A DNA stretch of 64,000 nucleotides from Theropithecus gelada (lineage: Eukaryota > Chordata > Mammalia > Primates > Cercopithecidae). Shown piece after piece: positions 10,227 to 20,904 of this stretch. Position 1 is the stretch's first letter; each line of letters opens with the position of its first letter. The DNA is taken from NCBI RefSeq assembly GCF_003255815.1, contig NC_037674.1:952365-1016364 (forward strand). Direction: 5' to 3'. Both the position numbers and the translations under genes were made by a program. Below the pieces are notes generated by a model, which worked only from the letters and a program-made list of their open reading frames with translations, did not search any database and was not told the origin of the DNA.

Positions 10227-12160
10227 GTGGTAGGCAGAATAATGCTCCGACAAAGAGGTCCACAATTTAATACCAACCACATGAGTCCTTAAAGGGCAGA
10301 GAACCTAGAGGATTTTTTCTCGCCATAGGCAGAGAAAGATGGCAGCATGAGAAGGCTGTGATGCTCCAGTTGCTGGTTCTGAGAAGTAGGGAGACCCTAT
10401 TCTTGAGTTCTGCCACCGCTTCAAACGGCAAGGACAGGCATCCTCCTCAGGGCCCCCACAAAGAAACACAGTCTCCCAACACCGGGATTTGAGCCTGGTA
10501 GTGGAATGAATTGTGGCAGCTCATTATAGTAGCAATAGAAAGCTAGCAGGTATTTTTGGAACCAGGAAGTGAGATGTTTCTGTAATAAACATCTAAAAAT
10601 ATGCAAGCGGCTTTGAAATTGGAAATAGAGATTGGAAGAATTCTGAGATGACAAAAAGTCTCAATTGCCTTGAGCAGACTATTAGTCCAAAAAAAAAAAG
10701 AAAAGAAAAGATGATAATGACATTGCCTGTGAGGAAACAGAAGAAAGTGAGGGATACAATAGAGAAACCTAGGTTCAGCTTAGAGAATATTTAAATCGCT
10801 GTGAACAGATTGTTGGTAGAAATAATGGACATTAAAAACACTGCAGGTGAGGATGCAGAAGAAATTAGGGAACGTGGTATTGGATATGGAGGAAAAGGGA
10901 TTCAATGGCAGAAAGCTTAGCAGATCTTACAGGTGTGGAAAGCAGAACCTGTAAGTGATTTCCAAGTCAAGTGTTGAAAGTGCAGTCTGGTTTCTTCTTG
11001 CAGAGTGGAAGAGAGCAAAGTTACATTGAGGGAAGAACCGTTAAATAAAAAGAAACCAGGACTTGATGGTTTGGAAAACTCTCAGTCCCTCCAGGTTGTA
11101 AACACCACTAAAATTGAGAGATTTATTGTCAGAAAAGCATGTTCTAGAGAAAAGGCTGATGGTATGGCTCTAAACTTGCTGGAAATATCTTAGGAAGACC
11201 AAAAGGTCAGAGTATTCGGTCACACAAAAGGCTCTTTGATGAGACAAAGAAAGGGACTCACAGATGTCCTGGAACCAGAAAGCCTCTTCCTTTCTAACAA
11301 TGCCCTTAGGAAGCTTAAGGGCATTGTTCCTCAGCCATCTCGGCAAAGGAAAAGTAGAGATGGGATTGCCTGGAAAGATCTGTGGGCACGCCTCTTGTCT
11401 AATAAGTGAATCCCCATGATGTACGTGTGTGATCCACGAGGTTCCTGAGAATTTCATGTCAGCAGGAACAGTGCCAGCTTGCACTGAAAGGGATGGAAAG
11501 AGCAAAAATGAAAGAAGGCTGGTGGACCCCCAAAATTCTACTGGCAGGAAACAGGCTGATAAAACGACTCAGCTCTGCATCTCATTAAAAAAAAAAAAGG
11601 TAAGATGATTTAGAGAGTAGAGCTCAGAGCTACAGAGAATTTTTTTTTTTTTGCCTCAAAACCTAATGGAGTTTTCCCTTCTTGATTTCAGAACTGCTTG
11701 GGACCAGTCATTCCTTCTGTTCCTGAACAGAAATGTCTATGACTGTTACCCTGTGCCTGTCCCAAAATTGTATTTTGGAAACAAAACGCTTGTTTCTTTA
11801 GATTCACAGCCTCACAGATGAAGGGGAATTTTGCTCCAGGATGGATTGTCAGAGCCCCACCCATGCCTGATTTAGATGATATTTTGGGCTTTTAAGCCAG
11901 TGAGATTTAACGAGATAATGGACTTGGAGTTGCTGTAAGTTGAGATTTTTGGAGACTTTGAGAAGAGGTGAATGGCTTTTGCATGTGTGAGAGACAGACA
12001 CCTTTGGAAGCCAGACTGCAGACTGGCATAGCTGCGTCCCCACAGATGTCCATGCCCTCATGCCAGGGCCTGTGAATACGTTGTCTTAAACAGCAAAGGA
12101 GACTTTGCAGATGTGATTAAAGTAAGGATATTGAACTGGGGAGGACACTCTCCGTTTGGA
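10227..12160 (+). mobile_element. ERVL-MaLR (MLT1-like) element, LTR-internal-partial LTR
   Basis: Left LTR is about 10227-10550 ('tgtggtaggcagaataatgctcc' to 'tagtagcaatagaaagctag'). The internal region is about 10551-12020 and begins 'ggaaccaggaagtgagatg', as MaLR internal sequences do. The right end (12021-12160: 'cagatgtccatgccctcatg', 'gactttgcagatgtgattaaag') looks like a truncated 3' LTR. Frames at 11005-11193 (+) and 11170-11505 (-) are fragments of decayed internal sequence. The same internal sequence occurs in opposite orientation at 27.8-29.3 kb. Old and non-functional. Confidence 0.75.
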
Positions 12161-12576
12161 TGTGGGTCTCATTGATGTCATCTGGTTCTGCTCCTACTGG
12201 AGCCCCACTACCTCTCCCCTTTGGTGGTGCCTGCAGGACACTGCCCTAGCGTAGCCTTCGTGGTAGGCCGTGATCATTTAGAATACTCATTTCACTGTCT
12301 GCAGATGAATTCATTTCTTGGTGTTCTTTGTCTCTTAGTCAAGCTGTTAGCCTGAGTGCTGGATGATTTGATGCGCCTTCATTGTCCTTTTGAGTATTTT
12401 TGGGAAGATGTAAGGATATATTGTAACTTAATGAGCTGAGCTGATGTTACCTTACAGGACTTGCATCTGGGCGCTGTTTTTAAGCCTGAAATCTCTGTGC
12501 CTTACACTCCTGCCCCTGCACCTTCAGTGTCCTCATCTCACTCCATGGCAATCACTTTGATGAGAGTGATTGTTTC
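12161..12576. other. Unassigned sequence
   Basis: Nothing recognised between the MaLR element and the first inverted-repeat arm. Confidence 0.4.
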
Positions 12577-12749
12577 AATTGTTTAAAACTGCATGCATGA
12601 AAACAATCTTATCTCCTGTTCAATACAAAGAGAGAGGCAGCAGGGGGATTAGGCTGCAGTTTCCCGACTACGTGGTAGTGGAATGGAATTCCAATGCTTA
12701 GCGCGGCACATGGGCCTGGAGATAGAATCTTCTCCAGCTTTCCCGTGGC
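12577..12749 (+). repeat. Inverted repeat, left arm
   Basis: This 173-bp segment is the imperfect reverse complement of 13583-13757. Shared blocks include 'aacaatcttatctcctgttc', 'ggctgcagtttcc' and 'ggagatagaatcttctccag'. It could be one of two copies of an unidentified repeat inserted in opposite orientations, or a terminal inverted repeat. I do not recognise the family. Confidence 0.85.
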
Positions 12750-13394
12750 TCTCTGAAGCTGGCCCCATTCTCACTGGTCGGAATCATGGTTTTTTCCCCA
12801 GGTTAGAGTTACCACTTCTGTAACAGCTTTAGTGTGAGTGACAAACGCAGTAACTATTGCTGCCCTGTGAGGCCCTAATTCCTGGACTCTCAGTCGATGT
12901 AGAGGCAGCTGTAGGGAGGCTCTCATTCTCAAGGAGACTGTACCACTCCCTGCTCTGCTCCAGCCTGAGTTAAATTCTCTCTTCAGACTTTGCAGAGCAG
13001 AGAGGTGTAGCTGAAACACTGCCACATGCCTCATTCTCCCATCCATTTCCCTAGAGTTAGAAGCTTGGTTGCAACAAGGTGGGCCTTCTAACATCTCATG
13101 CCTGTGAGCTTCGCCCTAATGATTTGCCACAACATAATTCACATCACAAGCTTTCCAACTTGCAAATGCCTGGGTCTCTGCTAGTTGCCTTTAGACTGCT
13201 GAGCTGATGCTGCAGGGTTTAGCTTCTGCCATGTGCAGCGCTCTGCTTTCAGGAGGCACATTGCTTACTGTTTAAGATTCAGGGCCCCCTGCATGTAATG
13301 GAGATCCATCTCCACAGCGGCTGAGAGAGAGGAAGAACATTTCTTCTTCGTGCAATTTTCTGAAGCAAACAGCCAAATGCTGGATTCACCTTCT
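12750..13394. other. Spacer between inverted-repeat arms, unassigned
   Basis: No recognised repeat. Minus-strand frame 12771-13094 (107 codons) has no recognisable domain and no transposase-like motif. Confidence 0.5.
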
Positions 13395-13450
13395 TCTTAT
13401 TATGCTTTAAGTTCTAGGGTGCATGTGTACAACGTGCAGGTTTGTCGCAT
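13395..13450 (-). mobile_element. Short L1 3' UTR fragment (antisense)
   Basis: 'ttattatgctttaagttcta' and 'gggtgcatgtgtacaacgtg' match the antisense 3' end of primate L1PA elements. Only about 55 bp is present, with no poly-T tract on its left, so it is a fragment rather than a clean insertion. Confidence 0.75.
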
Positions 13451-13582
13451 ACGCCCTGTCCCCTTCCTCCAATTTTCGCTCTGGTCTCTCCTCTTCAGAT
13501 GTCCCTAGCAGGACAGAAGTAGCACGAATCACTTCCCTCCCACCCCGCTGTCCGAACTCCCTCACACATCCATCCACGTTTG

Positions 13583-13757
13583 GCCACGGGGGAGCTGGAG
13601 AAGATTCTATCTCCAGACCCAAGTGCCGCACTAAGTAAGCACTGGGGTTCCATTACACTACAACCAGAGCCAGGAAACTGCAGCCTGATCCCACTGCTGC
13701 CTGTCTCTTTGTATTGAACAGGAGATAAGATTGTTTTCATCCAGTTTTAAACAATTT
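13583..13757 (-). repeat. Inverted repeat, right arm
   Basis: Imperfect reverse complement of 12577-12749. The similarity stops at 'gtggccac' on the inner side and at 'aaacaattt' on the outer side, just before a poly-T tract. Confidence 0.85.
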
Positions 13758-13826
13758 TTTTTTTTTAACAAGAGGAAGATGTGACAAAGACAGCATTGGG
13801 CCCATAAAGTCTAAACTATATATATA

Positions 13827-14129
13827 TTTTTTTTTTATTTTTTGAGACGGAGTCTCGCTCTGTCACTCAGGCGGCTGGAGTGTAGTGGCATGACCTTGGC
13901 TCACTTCAACCTCTGCCTCTCAGGTTCAAGCGATTTTCCTGCCTCAGCCTCCTGAGTAGCTGGGACTACCGGCATGCGCCACCACACCCAGCTAATTTTT
14001 TGTATTTTTAGTATAGACAGGGTTTCACCCTGTTGGTCAGGCTGGTCTCAATCTCCTGCGCTCAGGTGATCCACCCGCCTTGGCTTCCCAAAGTGCGGGG
14101 ATTACAGGCAAGAGCTGCTGCGCCCAGCC
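13827..14129 (-). mobile_element. AluS element (antisense)
   Basis: Begins with poly-T then 'tttgagacggagtctcgctc' and ends 'ctgctgcgcccagcc'. Both monomers are present, with a 'ctcaggtgatccaccc' AluS-type body. No clear TSD was found (only a weak aactat match on both sides). Confidence 0.93.
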
Positions 14130-14548
14130 AACTATTTATTGTCTGGTAGTTATGATCTAGTACCTTATTACAGCAAAAGGTTGCAGACGCCAGCGCTAGA
14201 GAGGGCATGGCTGACGGCTGCTGGCAGCCTCTGCCAATGCATGCATTCCACGCACGCAGCTTAACCAGAAGGCCGCAGGAACTTTTTTTGAGAACTCAAC
14301 CCACTCTTTTTAAGAAAGCAAGGAAAAAAGCTGACCCTCTTCAAATAAAAGACAAATAGTGCCCACCCTCTCCAGCCCCAAAACCTAAGAGAAGGAAGGC
14401 CCTGCAGGCAGAAGAGAAGACACCCTGCAGGGAGAGCTCCATGGTTCTCTCTTCCCAGGTGAAAAGGAAGGACTTTTAAGGAATCTTCAGAATCTCCCTG
14501 ATCTGTCCTATTTGTGCTTTGCTCCCTTGTTGAGAAACGTAGGTGTGT
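14130..14548. other. Unassigned sequence between two antisense Alus
   Basis: No repeat or gene recognised. Confidence 0.4.
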
Positions 14549-14827
14549 GTTTGTTTTGACGGAGTCTCACTCTTGTTGCCCAGGCTGGAGTGCAGGGGCG
14601 CAACCTCGGCTCAGTATAACCTCCACCTCCTGGGTTCAAGTGATTCTCCCGCCTCAGCCTCCTGAGTAGCTGGGATTGCAGGCACCTGCCATCACGCCCA
14701 GCTAATTTTGTATTTTTGTAGAGCGAGGGTTTCACCAGGCTGGTCTTGAACTCCTGACCTCAGGTGATACACCCACCTCGGCCTCCCAAAGTGCTAGGAT
14801 TACAGGCATGAGCCACCGTGCCTGGTC
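14549..14827 (-). mobile_element. AluS element (antisense), small internal deletion
   Basis: 'ttgacggagtctcactcttg' through 'gccaccgtgcctggtc'. The segment after the central A-rich linker is shortened ('gagcgagggtttcaccaggc'), so it is about 20 bp short of full length. Confidence 0.93.
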
Positions 14828-15574
14828 AAGGAAGGTAGGTCTTGGCCTGCAGTCTATGTCCTGCAGTGATGCCAAATGCCCATGTTGGCATCTGGTCCAG
14901 TAAGCAATGGACAGGCACTAGTAAAAGTTCCACTGTTGGTTCCTGTATGTGTGGCTCTTGGAGGACTCGCCTTCCGCAGTGCTCCTCTGTCTCCCACTGC
15001 CCGCTCTGTGGTTGAGCATTTACCGCTGGTGCCTGGCATTTGAACTGTCCTCCCTTCCCTGGTGCCTGGCATTTGAACTGTCCTCCCTTCCCTAACCCCT
15101 GATCTTGCAGCTTCAACTCTACTCTGAATTGGCTGAAACAAGAGCATAAGTCACAGCTACTTGCCCCAAACAAGAGAACATGAGACTTTTTCACAAAACT
15201 CTAGGCAGACACATCCTGGATTTCAGGGCCACTTCTTTCACTAGTAACTCCTGGATAACACTGAGTTCCCGATTGACTTTATCCGAGCGGCAGTTTTCTG
15301 ATATGTAAATTGGGGTTAAAGAAAAAAAAAAGCCTCTCTCACAGAATTGTGCTTTCTCTTGGGAGGCGGGAGAGAATCAGGTATGTAATATTTCTAAACA
15401 ATAAACAAGCAAAAAGTTTTTCCTTCCTTGTAGTCATTGCAAGGCTACGGCACTAAAGCAGTCAGGGTTCTGGACTCTGATGGAGGTTTCTAGGAGAACA
15501 GGGCAGCTGGGAGGGGACTGTGCAGTAATACGGCCAGCACCATTCGCGTGAAGTCCCTGGCGTCGGCGGCCTGC
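14828..15574. other. Unassigned sequence with a MIR-like fragment
   Basis: 15260-15335 ('gactttatccgagcggcagttttctgatatgtaaattgg') resembles antisense MIR. Minus-strand frames at 14826-15194 are extended by the tandem duplication at 15028 and have no domain. Confidence 0.45.
15028..15093. repeat. Exact 33-bp tandem duplication
   Basis: The 33-bp unit starting 'ggtgcctggcatttgaactg' occurs at 15028-15060 and again, without a mismatch, at 15061-15093. The identity of the copies implies a recent event. Confidence 0.97.
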
Positions 15575-15990
15575 TGAGGATGAGCTGTGTCCCTTCAAAA
15601 AAGAAATGTTGAAGTTCTAACCCCCAGGACCTCAGAGTGTGACTGTATGGGGAGACAGGGTCTTAAAAGGGGCGATCAGGTTAAAATGAACTCATTAGAG
15701 TGGCCCCACATCCAACAGGACTGGGTCCTTAAACACCAAGAGGAAGTTTGGACACAGAGACCAATATGCGCAGAGGGAAGATGATGTAAGGACACCGGGA
15801 GGGCCTCACCTACAAGTCGGGAGCAAAAGGGAGAGGCCTGGGGCTGACTCTCCCTCACAGCCCCTGTAGGAACCACCGCCCGACACCTGATCTCAGCCTT
15901 CCAGCCTCCAGAATTGTGAGACAATAAAAGTTGGCTGTGTGAGTCCCCCAGTCTGCAGTATCTTGTTACAGCAGCCCTGACAGACACACA
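15575..15990 (+). mobile_element. MLT1-like MaLR LTR
   Basis: Near-complete LTR: 'gatgagctgtgtcccttcaa', 'ctaacccccaggacctcagagtgtgac', 'aggactgggtccttaaacacc', 'ttccagcctccagaattgtgaga', 'aataaaagttggctgtg' and the end 'ttacagcagccctgacagac'. Sense orientation on +. Confidence 0.85.
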
Positions 15991-16769
15991 CCTGCACATT
16001 TAAAGCATGACCCCTGCTGAGGCAGCCAGAGCCCTCCAGAAAGCCTTTGGCCACCTCTGCCTCTGGTTCCAGCTGCAACATCCCCAGAGATCATCCAAGT
16101 CATGTGGTTCATGATGCTTAGTTACAGCCCCAAGAAATGAACACAGGGTCCCACTGGGACATAGGAGCTGACGGCAGGGCTGCTGGGAAGAGGCACGCGT
16201 TGAAGAGGCAGCATTATGAGGAGGAGGTTGCGTAGCAGAAGGGAGTCATGTGAGGCTATGTCCTGGCTTTGGTTATAAACATGCAATTTCCCATATTCTG
16301 CACCTGAGATGTCCCTTCTAGACCAAGTCTCTCAGAATTTACTGTGAACAAGCCCCTCAGGATTCTATTGCATCCAAAATGTTGATAAGACTGTACTAAC
16401 GTAGAGTCACTGTGACAGGATTTCCGGACTAATGAGGGAGGGGACTATCTACTCACCAAGGATGGGCGGAGGTGGAGAGGAAAATGTGAACGAGAGGTTG
16501 AAGCCGCCCAGGAAGTCAGCTGTGCCCCTCTTTCTCCTCCCTGGGCACCCATCTCTGACCTGCCCCCAGGTTGGTTCTTCACACTGGTTCCCTCTTCTCC
16601 TCTCTCTGTCTCTTGGTCAGGTCAGAGCGACGTGGCCTCCCCCGCACTCCTGGGCAGGCTCAGTGTCTGTGAGGATGTGGTTTGTGGGGCACTGATTATG
16701 ATTTCTAAGAGGATGAAAGGAGACCGTGGACTCACACAGCTGTGCTCATAACACGTGTGTTTGTGCATG
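15991..16769. other. Unassigned sequence
   Basis: No repeat recognised. An 87-codon frame at 16432-16695 (+) has no domain I recognise. Confidence 0.45.
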
Positions 16770-16950
16770 CACACGTCATTTGTTATTAAATATTAATTGC
16801 ACTCCTACTGTGCTCCAGGCATTATTCTAGACAAGGTAGAAACAATAGGGAAAAAAAAGTTCCTGCTCTTTGAAGTAGGGGGCAGAGGTGGATAGACCAT
16901 TACAAAAATACATGGAGATATAATATTTTAGGTGCTCATAAGGGCTAAGA
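16770..16950 (+). mobile_element. Ancient MIR/L2-class fragment
   Basis: 'cactcctactgtgctccaggcattattctag' followed by 'gttcctgctctttgaag' follows the widespread mammalian pattern 'cacctactatgtgccaggcactgttctag ... tccctgccctcatgga'. Its right edge is the AluS TSD. Confidence 0.5.
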
Positions 16951-16963
16951 AATATAAAACAGG

Positions 16964-17293
16964 GGCCAGGTGTGGTGGCTCATGCCTGTAATCCCAACAG
17001 TTTGGGAAGCTGAGGCGGGCGGATCACCTGAGGTCAGGAGTTTGAGACCATCCTGGCCAACATGGTGAAAACCCATCCCTACTAAAAATACAAAAAATTA
17101 GCCAGGCATGGTGGTGCACACCTGTAATTCCAGCTACTCGGGAGGCTGAGGCAGGAGAATCGCTTGAGCCAGGGAAGTGGAGGTTGCAGTGAGCCAAGAT
17201 CATGCTACTGCACTCCAGCCTGGGCAACAGAGAGAGATGCAGTCTCAAAATAAATAAATAAATAAATAAATAAAAGAAAATAAATAAATATAA
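16964..17293 (+). mobile_element. AluS element with AAAT tail and TSD
   Basis: Begins 'ggccaggtgtggtggctc'. The tail is an expanded (AAAT)n tract (about 17250-17290). The perfect 14-bp TSD aaatataaaacagg is at 16950-16963 and 17294-17307. Confidence 0.95.
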
Positions 17294-17554
17294 AAATATA
17301 AAACAGGTTAAGGAGAGAAAAGGTGATAGAGACGGAGTGGGGACATCACCGTTAGGATCCTGTGGGTTTCTCACATATACTGAAAGAAATGTAAGCAAGT
17401 ATTAGATGGCCACTGCTATCCCAAACCAGATTGCCCATACCTGCCTTGGGTGCAGGAAAGCAGCACACAGACACAAGGCCGCCAGGTGTGCAGAAGGAAA
17501 AGGCCATGTGGCATTTTGGTAACCTCTACTCAGTCATGAAAACCACATGATCGC

Positions 17555-18010
17555 TGACTGAGCAATTCAAATCCAAGAACTGATTCTGAGAAAATTCCCC
17601 CGGATATTTGCAAAGACTGATGTGCTAGGCTATTCACAGTCTCTTTATTTACCATAGAAAAATAGAATACACGACCCAGTCTAAGCATAGAGGTCAGTAC
17701 GGCAGATACAGCAGATGCTTTCACCGAACAGCACACATTCTTGCATCCCTACCGAGTTTCAGTAACTGCTTGATTCATGGAATTAAATACTACGCAATCA
17801 TGCTGAATAAGTTCATTTAATGACACAGACAAATGTCCACATAGCATTAAGTTGAAAGGGCGGGTGAATTTACTGTAGTGCAGATCTTGCAATAGATACA
17901 AATGCATCTCCATAGATTTTAGAAGCAGTATCAGTTGCACAGACACAGAGATGTCATCTCTTGGATTTTTAAAAAGTGGGTGTGTAGATAGAAAGCGATT
18001 TTCTTCTTGT
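17555..18010 (+). mobile_element. L1M 3' region fragment
   Basis: 'caaagactgatgtgctaggctattcacagtctctttatttaccatag' and 'gaattaaatactacgcaatcatgctgaa' match, with decay, the L1ME-type pattern 'gcaaagatgttcatcacagcattatttgtaatag ... ggaatactatgcagccattaaaa'. No ORF survives. Confidence 0.55.
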
Positions 18011-18504
18011 CACTTCCCCCCCAATATTTTCTCTAAAGAACACATTACCTTTTCGATGAAAAAACAAAAATAAATAAAAGATTCTATGGGTTTAAAGCAG
18101 GAGAGTAAGCATTTTATAAATAAATAACATTTCTGTCATTTCCACTTACAGATCTGTGTAAATTACAAAAGAATACCACACAAAACAAACCATGTTTGTT
18201 TGGGACTAATGCAACTTGAATTTATAGTTGAGGAATGTGATAATTGTCCTTTGGAAACACTGATTATATGTTAATTTCTATCCAGTTTTCACAAATCATT
18301 TTATTAGATGAAGGTAGTAAAGAAAGAGTATTAAACTCTCATTACAGTGAAGTGCAGCTGTTGCTGATTAAAAAACAAAATTTTCTCCTGTGATATAATT
18401 ATATTTTTAATGTTACTCATTAAAATAATATTGTTCATTTTTCCTCCTGAGTTTTCTGTAGTGTCACGTATAACATGATGTATTAAAAGTGCAAATTACA
18501 TAAT
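18011..18504. other. Unassigned AT-rich sequence
   Basis: Possibly the end of the L1M 3' UTR. Nothing else recognised. Confidence 0.4.
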
Positions 18505-18654
18505 TTTCTTGTGGAGAGGTGCAGGATCTCAGTCACCCAGGTTGAAATGCGGTGGCACAGTCATGGTTCACTGGAGCCTCCGCCTCCTGGGCTCGAGTGA
18601 TCCTCTTACCTTCTGAAGTGCTGGGATTACAGGCCTGAGCCACCGCGCCTGGCT
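18505..18654 (-). mobile_element. Alu monomer (FLAM-like), antisense, with imperfect TSD
   Basis: Single Alu-type monomer ending 'gctgggattacaggcctgag ... ccgcgcctggct', with no second monomer or poly-T linker. Flanks 'tgcaaattacat' (18490) and 'tgcaaatcacac' (18654) look like a mutated TSD, so the short length is original rather than due to later deletion. Such monomers predate dimeric Alu. Confidence 0.8.
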
Positions 18655-18665
18655 GCAAATCACAC

Positions 18666-19059
18666 ATTTCTTAATGAATGGATTTGAAATCAGAAAATTC
18701 TTTAAAGAAGCGAAATTTAAAACAAAATAAAAACTATCTGAAGTTCCCAGAATCAACTAACAAAAAGCACACGCCAGTATTTCAAGTATTAAAGCCAGTC
18801 AGTAACCAGAAAGTTAGCCGCGCAGTGCCAAGTGTCATTAGAATGCATGCCAACTGCTGAGGACAGCAGGTGAAATGTGGCTTTCAGCTCCACCCTGCTC
18901 ATCACGTTCACGAACTCACACAGGAGCTTCCCAGAGGCTTTGGAGGGACTCAGGCTCAGAATTCGCATGCTCCTTTCTTTGGGAAGTAAATATGGTATAT
19001 ACAGGTTGCCTGTCAGAGGTGATATGGTGAATAAGAGTATACTTCTTGTACAGTTGTAC
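18666..19059. other. Unassigned sequence
   Basis: No repeat or gene recognised. Frames of 60-89 codons have no domain. Confidence 0.4.
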
Positions 19060-19261
19060 TGAGGTACTATTGCTGTATAATAAACTCATGTATGCAAAGT
19101 ATACCGTTTGGTCAATTGTGACATGTGTATACACCTGTGAAATGTCACCATCATCAAGACAGCAAACATATCTGTCAGCTCCCAAAGCTTCCTTGTGTCC
19201 TCAGGCAACCAACCACTGGTCTAATTTTGTCACCAGAATTTTATATTAATAAAATGATAAG

Positions 19262-19470
19262 GTATGCATTCATTTTTTGCTCAGCCTAGTGATTTTGAGA
19301 TCCATCTAATGTTTATATATGTATCTATATAAAAACATATATATGTAGATAAATCTATATATTTATACAGCTTTTTCATAGATGAATCTATATATAAACA
19401 TATAAAATGCATATATATAAACATACATGAATCTCAAAGTAACTAGGCTGAACAGAAAATAAATGCATAT
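19262..19470. repeat. AT-rich inverted repeat (hairpin), arms of about 70 bp
   Basis: 19262-19330 and the reverse complement of 19402-19470 agree over roughly 70 bp by eye. Both arms carry the L1-derived 'cagcctagt' and 'ttttgagat'/'ctttgagat' blocks followed by 'atgtttatatat'. The 70-bp centre is itself nearly all A/T. Confidence 0.85.
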
Positions 19471-19715
19471 ATATAACATAATATACAAACATATATATAA
19501 TATATATTCATGTGAAGCTTGTTTATTCTGCCTTCCTTATCCCCCAATTGCTAAGTCCCTCCCTGTCTCCCACCCCTGTTCTTTCTCTCTCCCCTTAGTA
19601 TTCTAGTGAATGGATAGATCACAATTTGCTTACTCATTCACTCTTTATGGACATTTGGACCATCTTGTTTCAGATGACTATTACAAAGAAGGATGCGATG
19701 GAATGCGTATTTGTG

Positions 19716-20194
19716 TGCACTATGGTTTGAATGTTTGTCCCCCCATCAAGTCATGTTAAAACCTAATGTTCATTGTGCGATAATACTTTAATTAACCACT
19801 TACCTGTGCTTTTTGTTAGTTGATTCTGGGATCCTCAGAGAGTTTAAATTTTGTTAAAATGAAATGCAGAGGGTGGGAAATCTGATACCAGTATGTGAGA
19901 GGGGAAGGTTTGGGAGACAATCAGGTTAGATGGGGCCATGAAGGTGGGACATTATTGACAGCTTTATAGGAGGAGAAAGAGAGACCTGAGTGACACCCTC
20001 AGTCCTCTTGCCCTGTGACGCCTCCTGCCACATCATGATGCACCACAGGGCCCCTTACCAGGAGCTGAGCAGATGGGGCCACCCAATCTTGCACTTCCCA
20101 TCCTGCAGAACTGTGAGCCAAAATAAACCTCTTATCCTAATAAATTACTCACTTTGTGGTATTCAGTTACAGCAATGCAAAATGGACTGAGACA
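19716..20194 (+). mobile_element. MST/MLT1-like MaLR solo LTR with 5-bp TSD
   Basis: Starts 'tgcactatggtttgaatg' and ends 'atggactgagaca'. It contains 'gcagaactgtgagccaaaataaacctctt' near the end, as MaLR LTRs do. Flanks ttgtg (19711-19715) and gtgtg (20195-20199) fit a 5-bp TSD with one change. It is inserted in the antisense L1M. Confidence 0.85.
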
Positions 20195-20345
20195 GTGTGG
20201 ATATGTTTCTGTTTCTCTTGAGTAAATACCTAGCAATAGAATGACCAGGTTATGGAAACAGATATCTCATATGTCTAACTTTTTAAGATATTGCTAAACT
20301 GTTTTCAAATTATTGTACATTGTCTGCAGCATAGATGTCTGTATG

Positions 20346-20904
20346 AGTGTGCTACATGTATGTGCATGTACGTGTGGATATGTGTTCTGTGTGCTACATG
20401 CATGTGCATGTACATGTGGATGCATGTGTTCTGTGTGCTACATGCATGTGCGTGTACATGTGGATGCATGTGTTCTGTGTGCTACATGTATGTGTGTGTA
20501 CATGTGAATGCGTTCTGTGTGCTACATGTATGTGCATGTACATGTGGATACATGTGTTCTGTGTTCTACATGTATGTGCATGTACGTGTGGATACATGTG
20601 TTCTGTGTGCTACGTGTATGTGCATGTACGTGTGGATGCATGTGTTCTGTGTGCTACATGTATGTTAATGTACATGTGAATATGTGTTCTGTGTGCTACA
20701 TGTATGTGCATGTACGTGTGGATATGTGTTCTGTGTACTACATGTATGTGCATGTACGTGTGGATGTGTGTTCTGTGTACTACGTGTATGTGCGTGTACG
20801 TGTGGATGTATGTGTTCTGTGTACTACATGTATGTGCATGTACATGTGGATGTATGTGTCCTGTGTGCTACATGTATGTGCGTGTACATGTGGATGTATG
20901 TGTT
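20346..20904. repeat. Minisatellite, 40-44 bp unit, about 13 copies
   Basis: The unit is roughly 'gctacatgtatgtgcatgta' plus 'cgtgtggatgcatgtgttctgt'. Successive 'gctac' or variant starts are at 20351, 20393, 20437, 20481, 20521, 20565, 20609, 20653, 20695, 20737, 20779, 20823 and 20867. Each unit has a run of about 23 alternating purines and pyrimidines. The array has no stop codon in several frames, producing cysteine/valine/methionine-rich open frames up to 144 codons that are artefacts. It grew from the L1M on its left and stops at an LTR on its right. Confidence 0.97.

Larger units (their letters stand above)
19060..20345 (-). mobile_element. L1M 3' region, antisense, split by an LTR
   Basis: 19060-19320 ('gtcaattgtgacatgtgtatacacctgtgaa', 'accatcatcaagacagc', 'ttttgctcagcctagtgattttgagatcc') and 20195-20345 ('ttctcttgagtaaatacctagcaatagaatg', 'gctaaactgttttcaaatta') are consecutive parts of an inverted L1M 3' region. 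The LTR at 19716-20194 lies between them. 19330-19510 is an AT-rich expansion. Confidence 0.7.
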
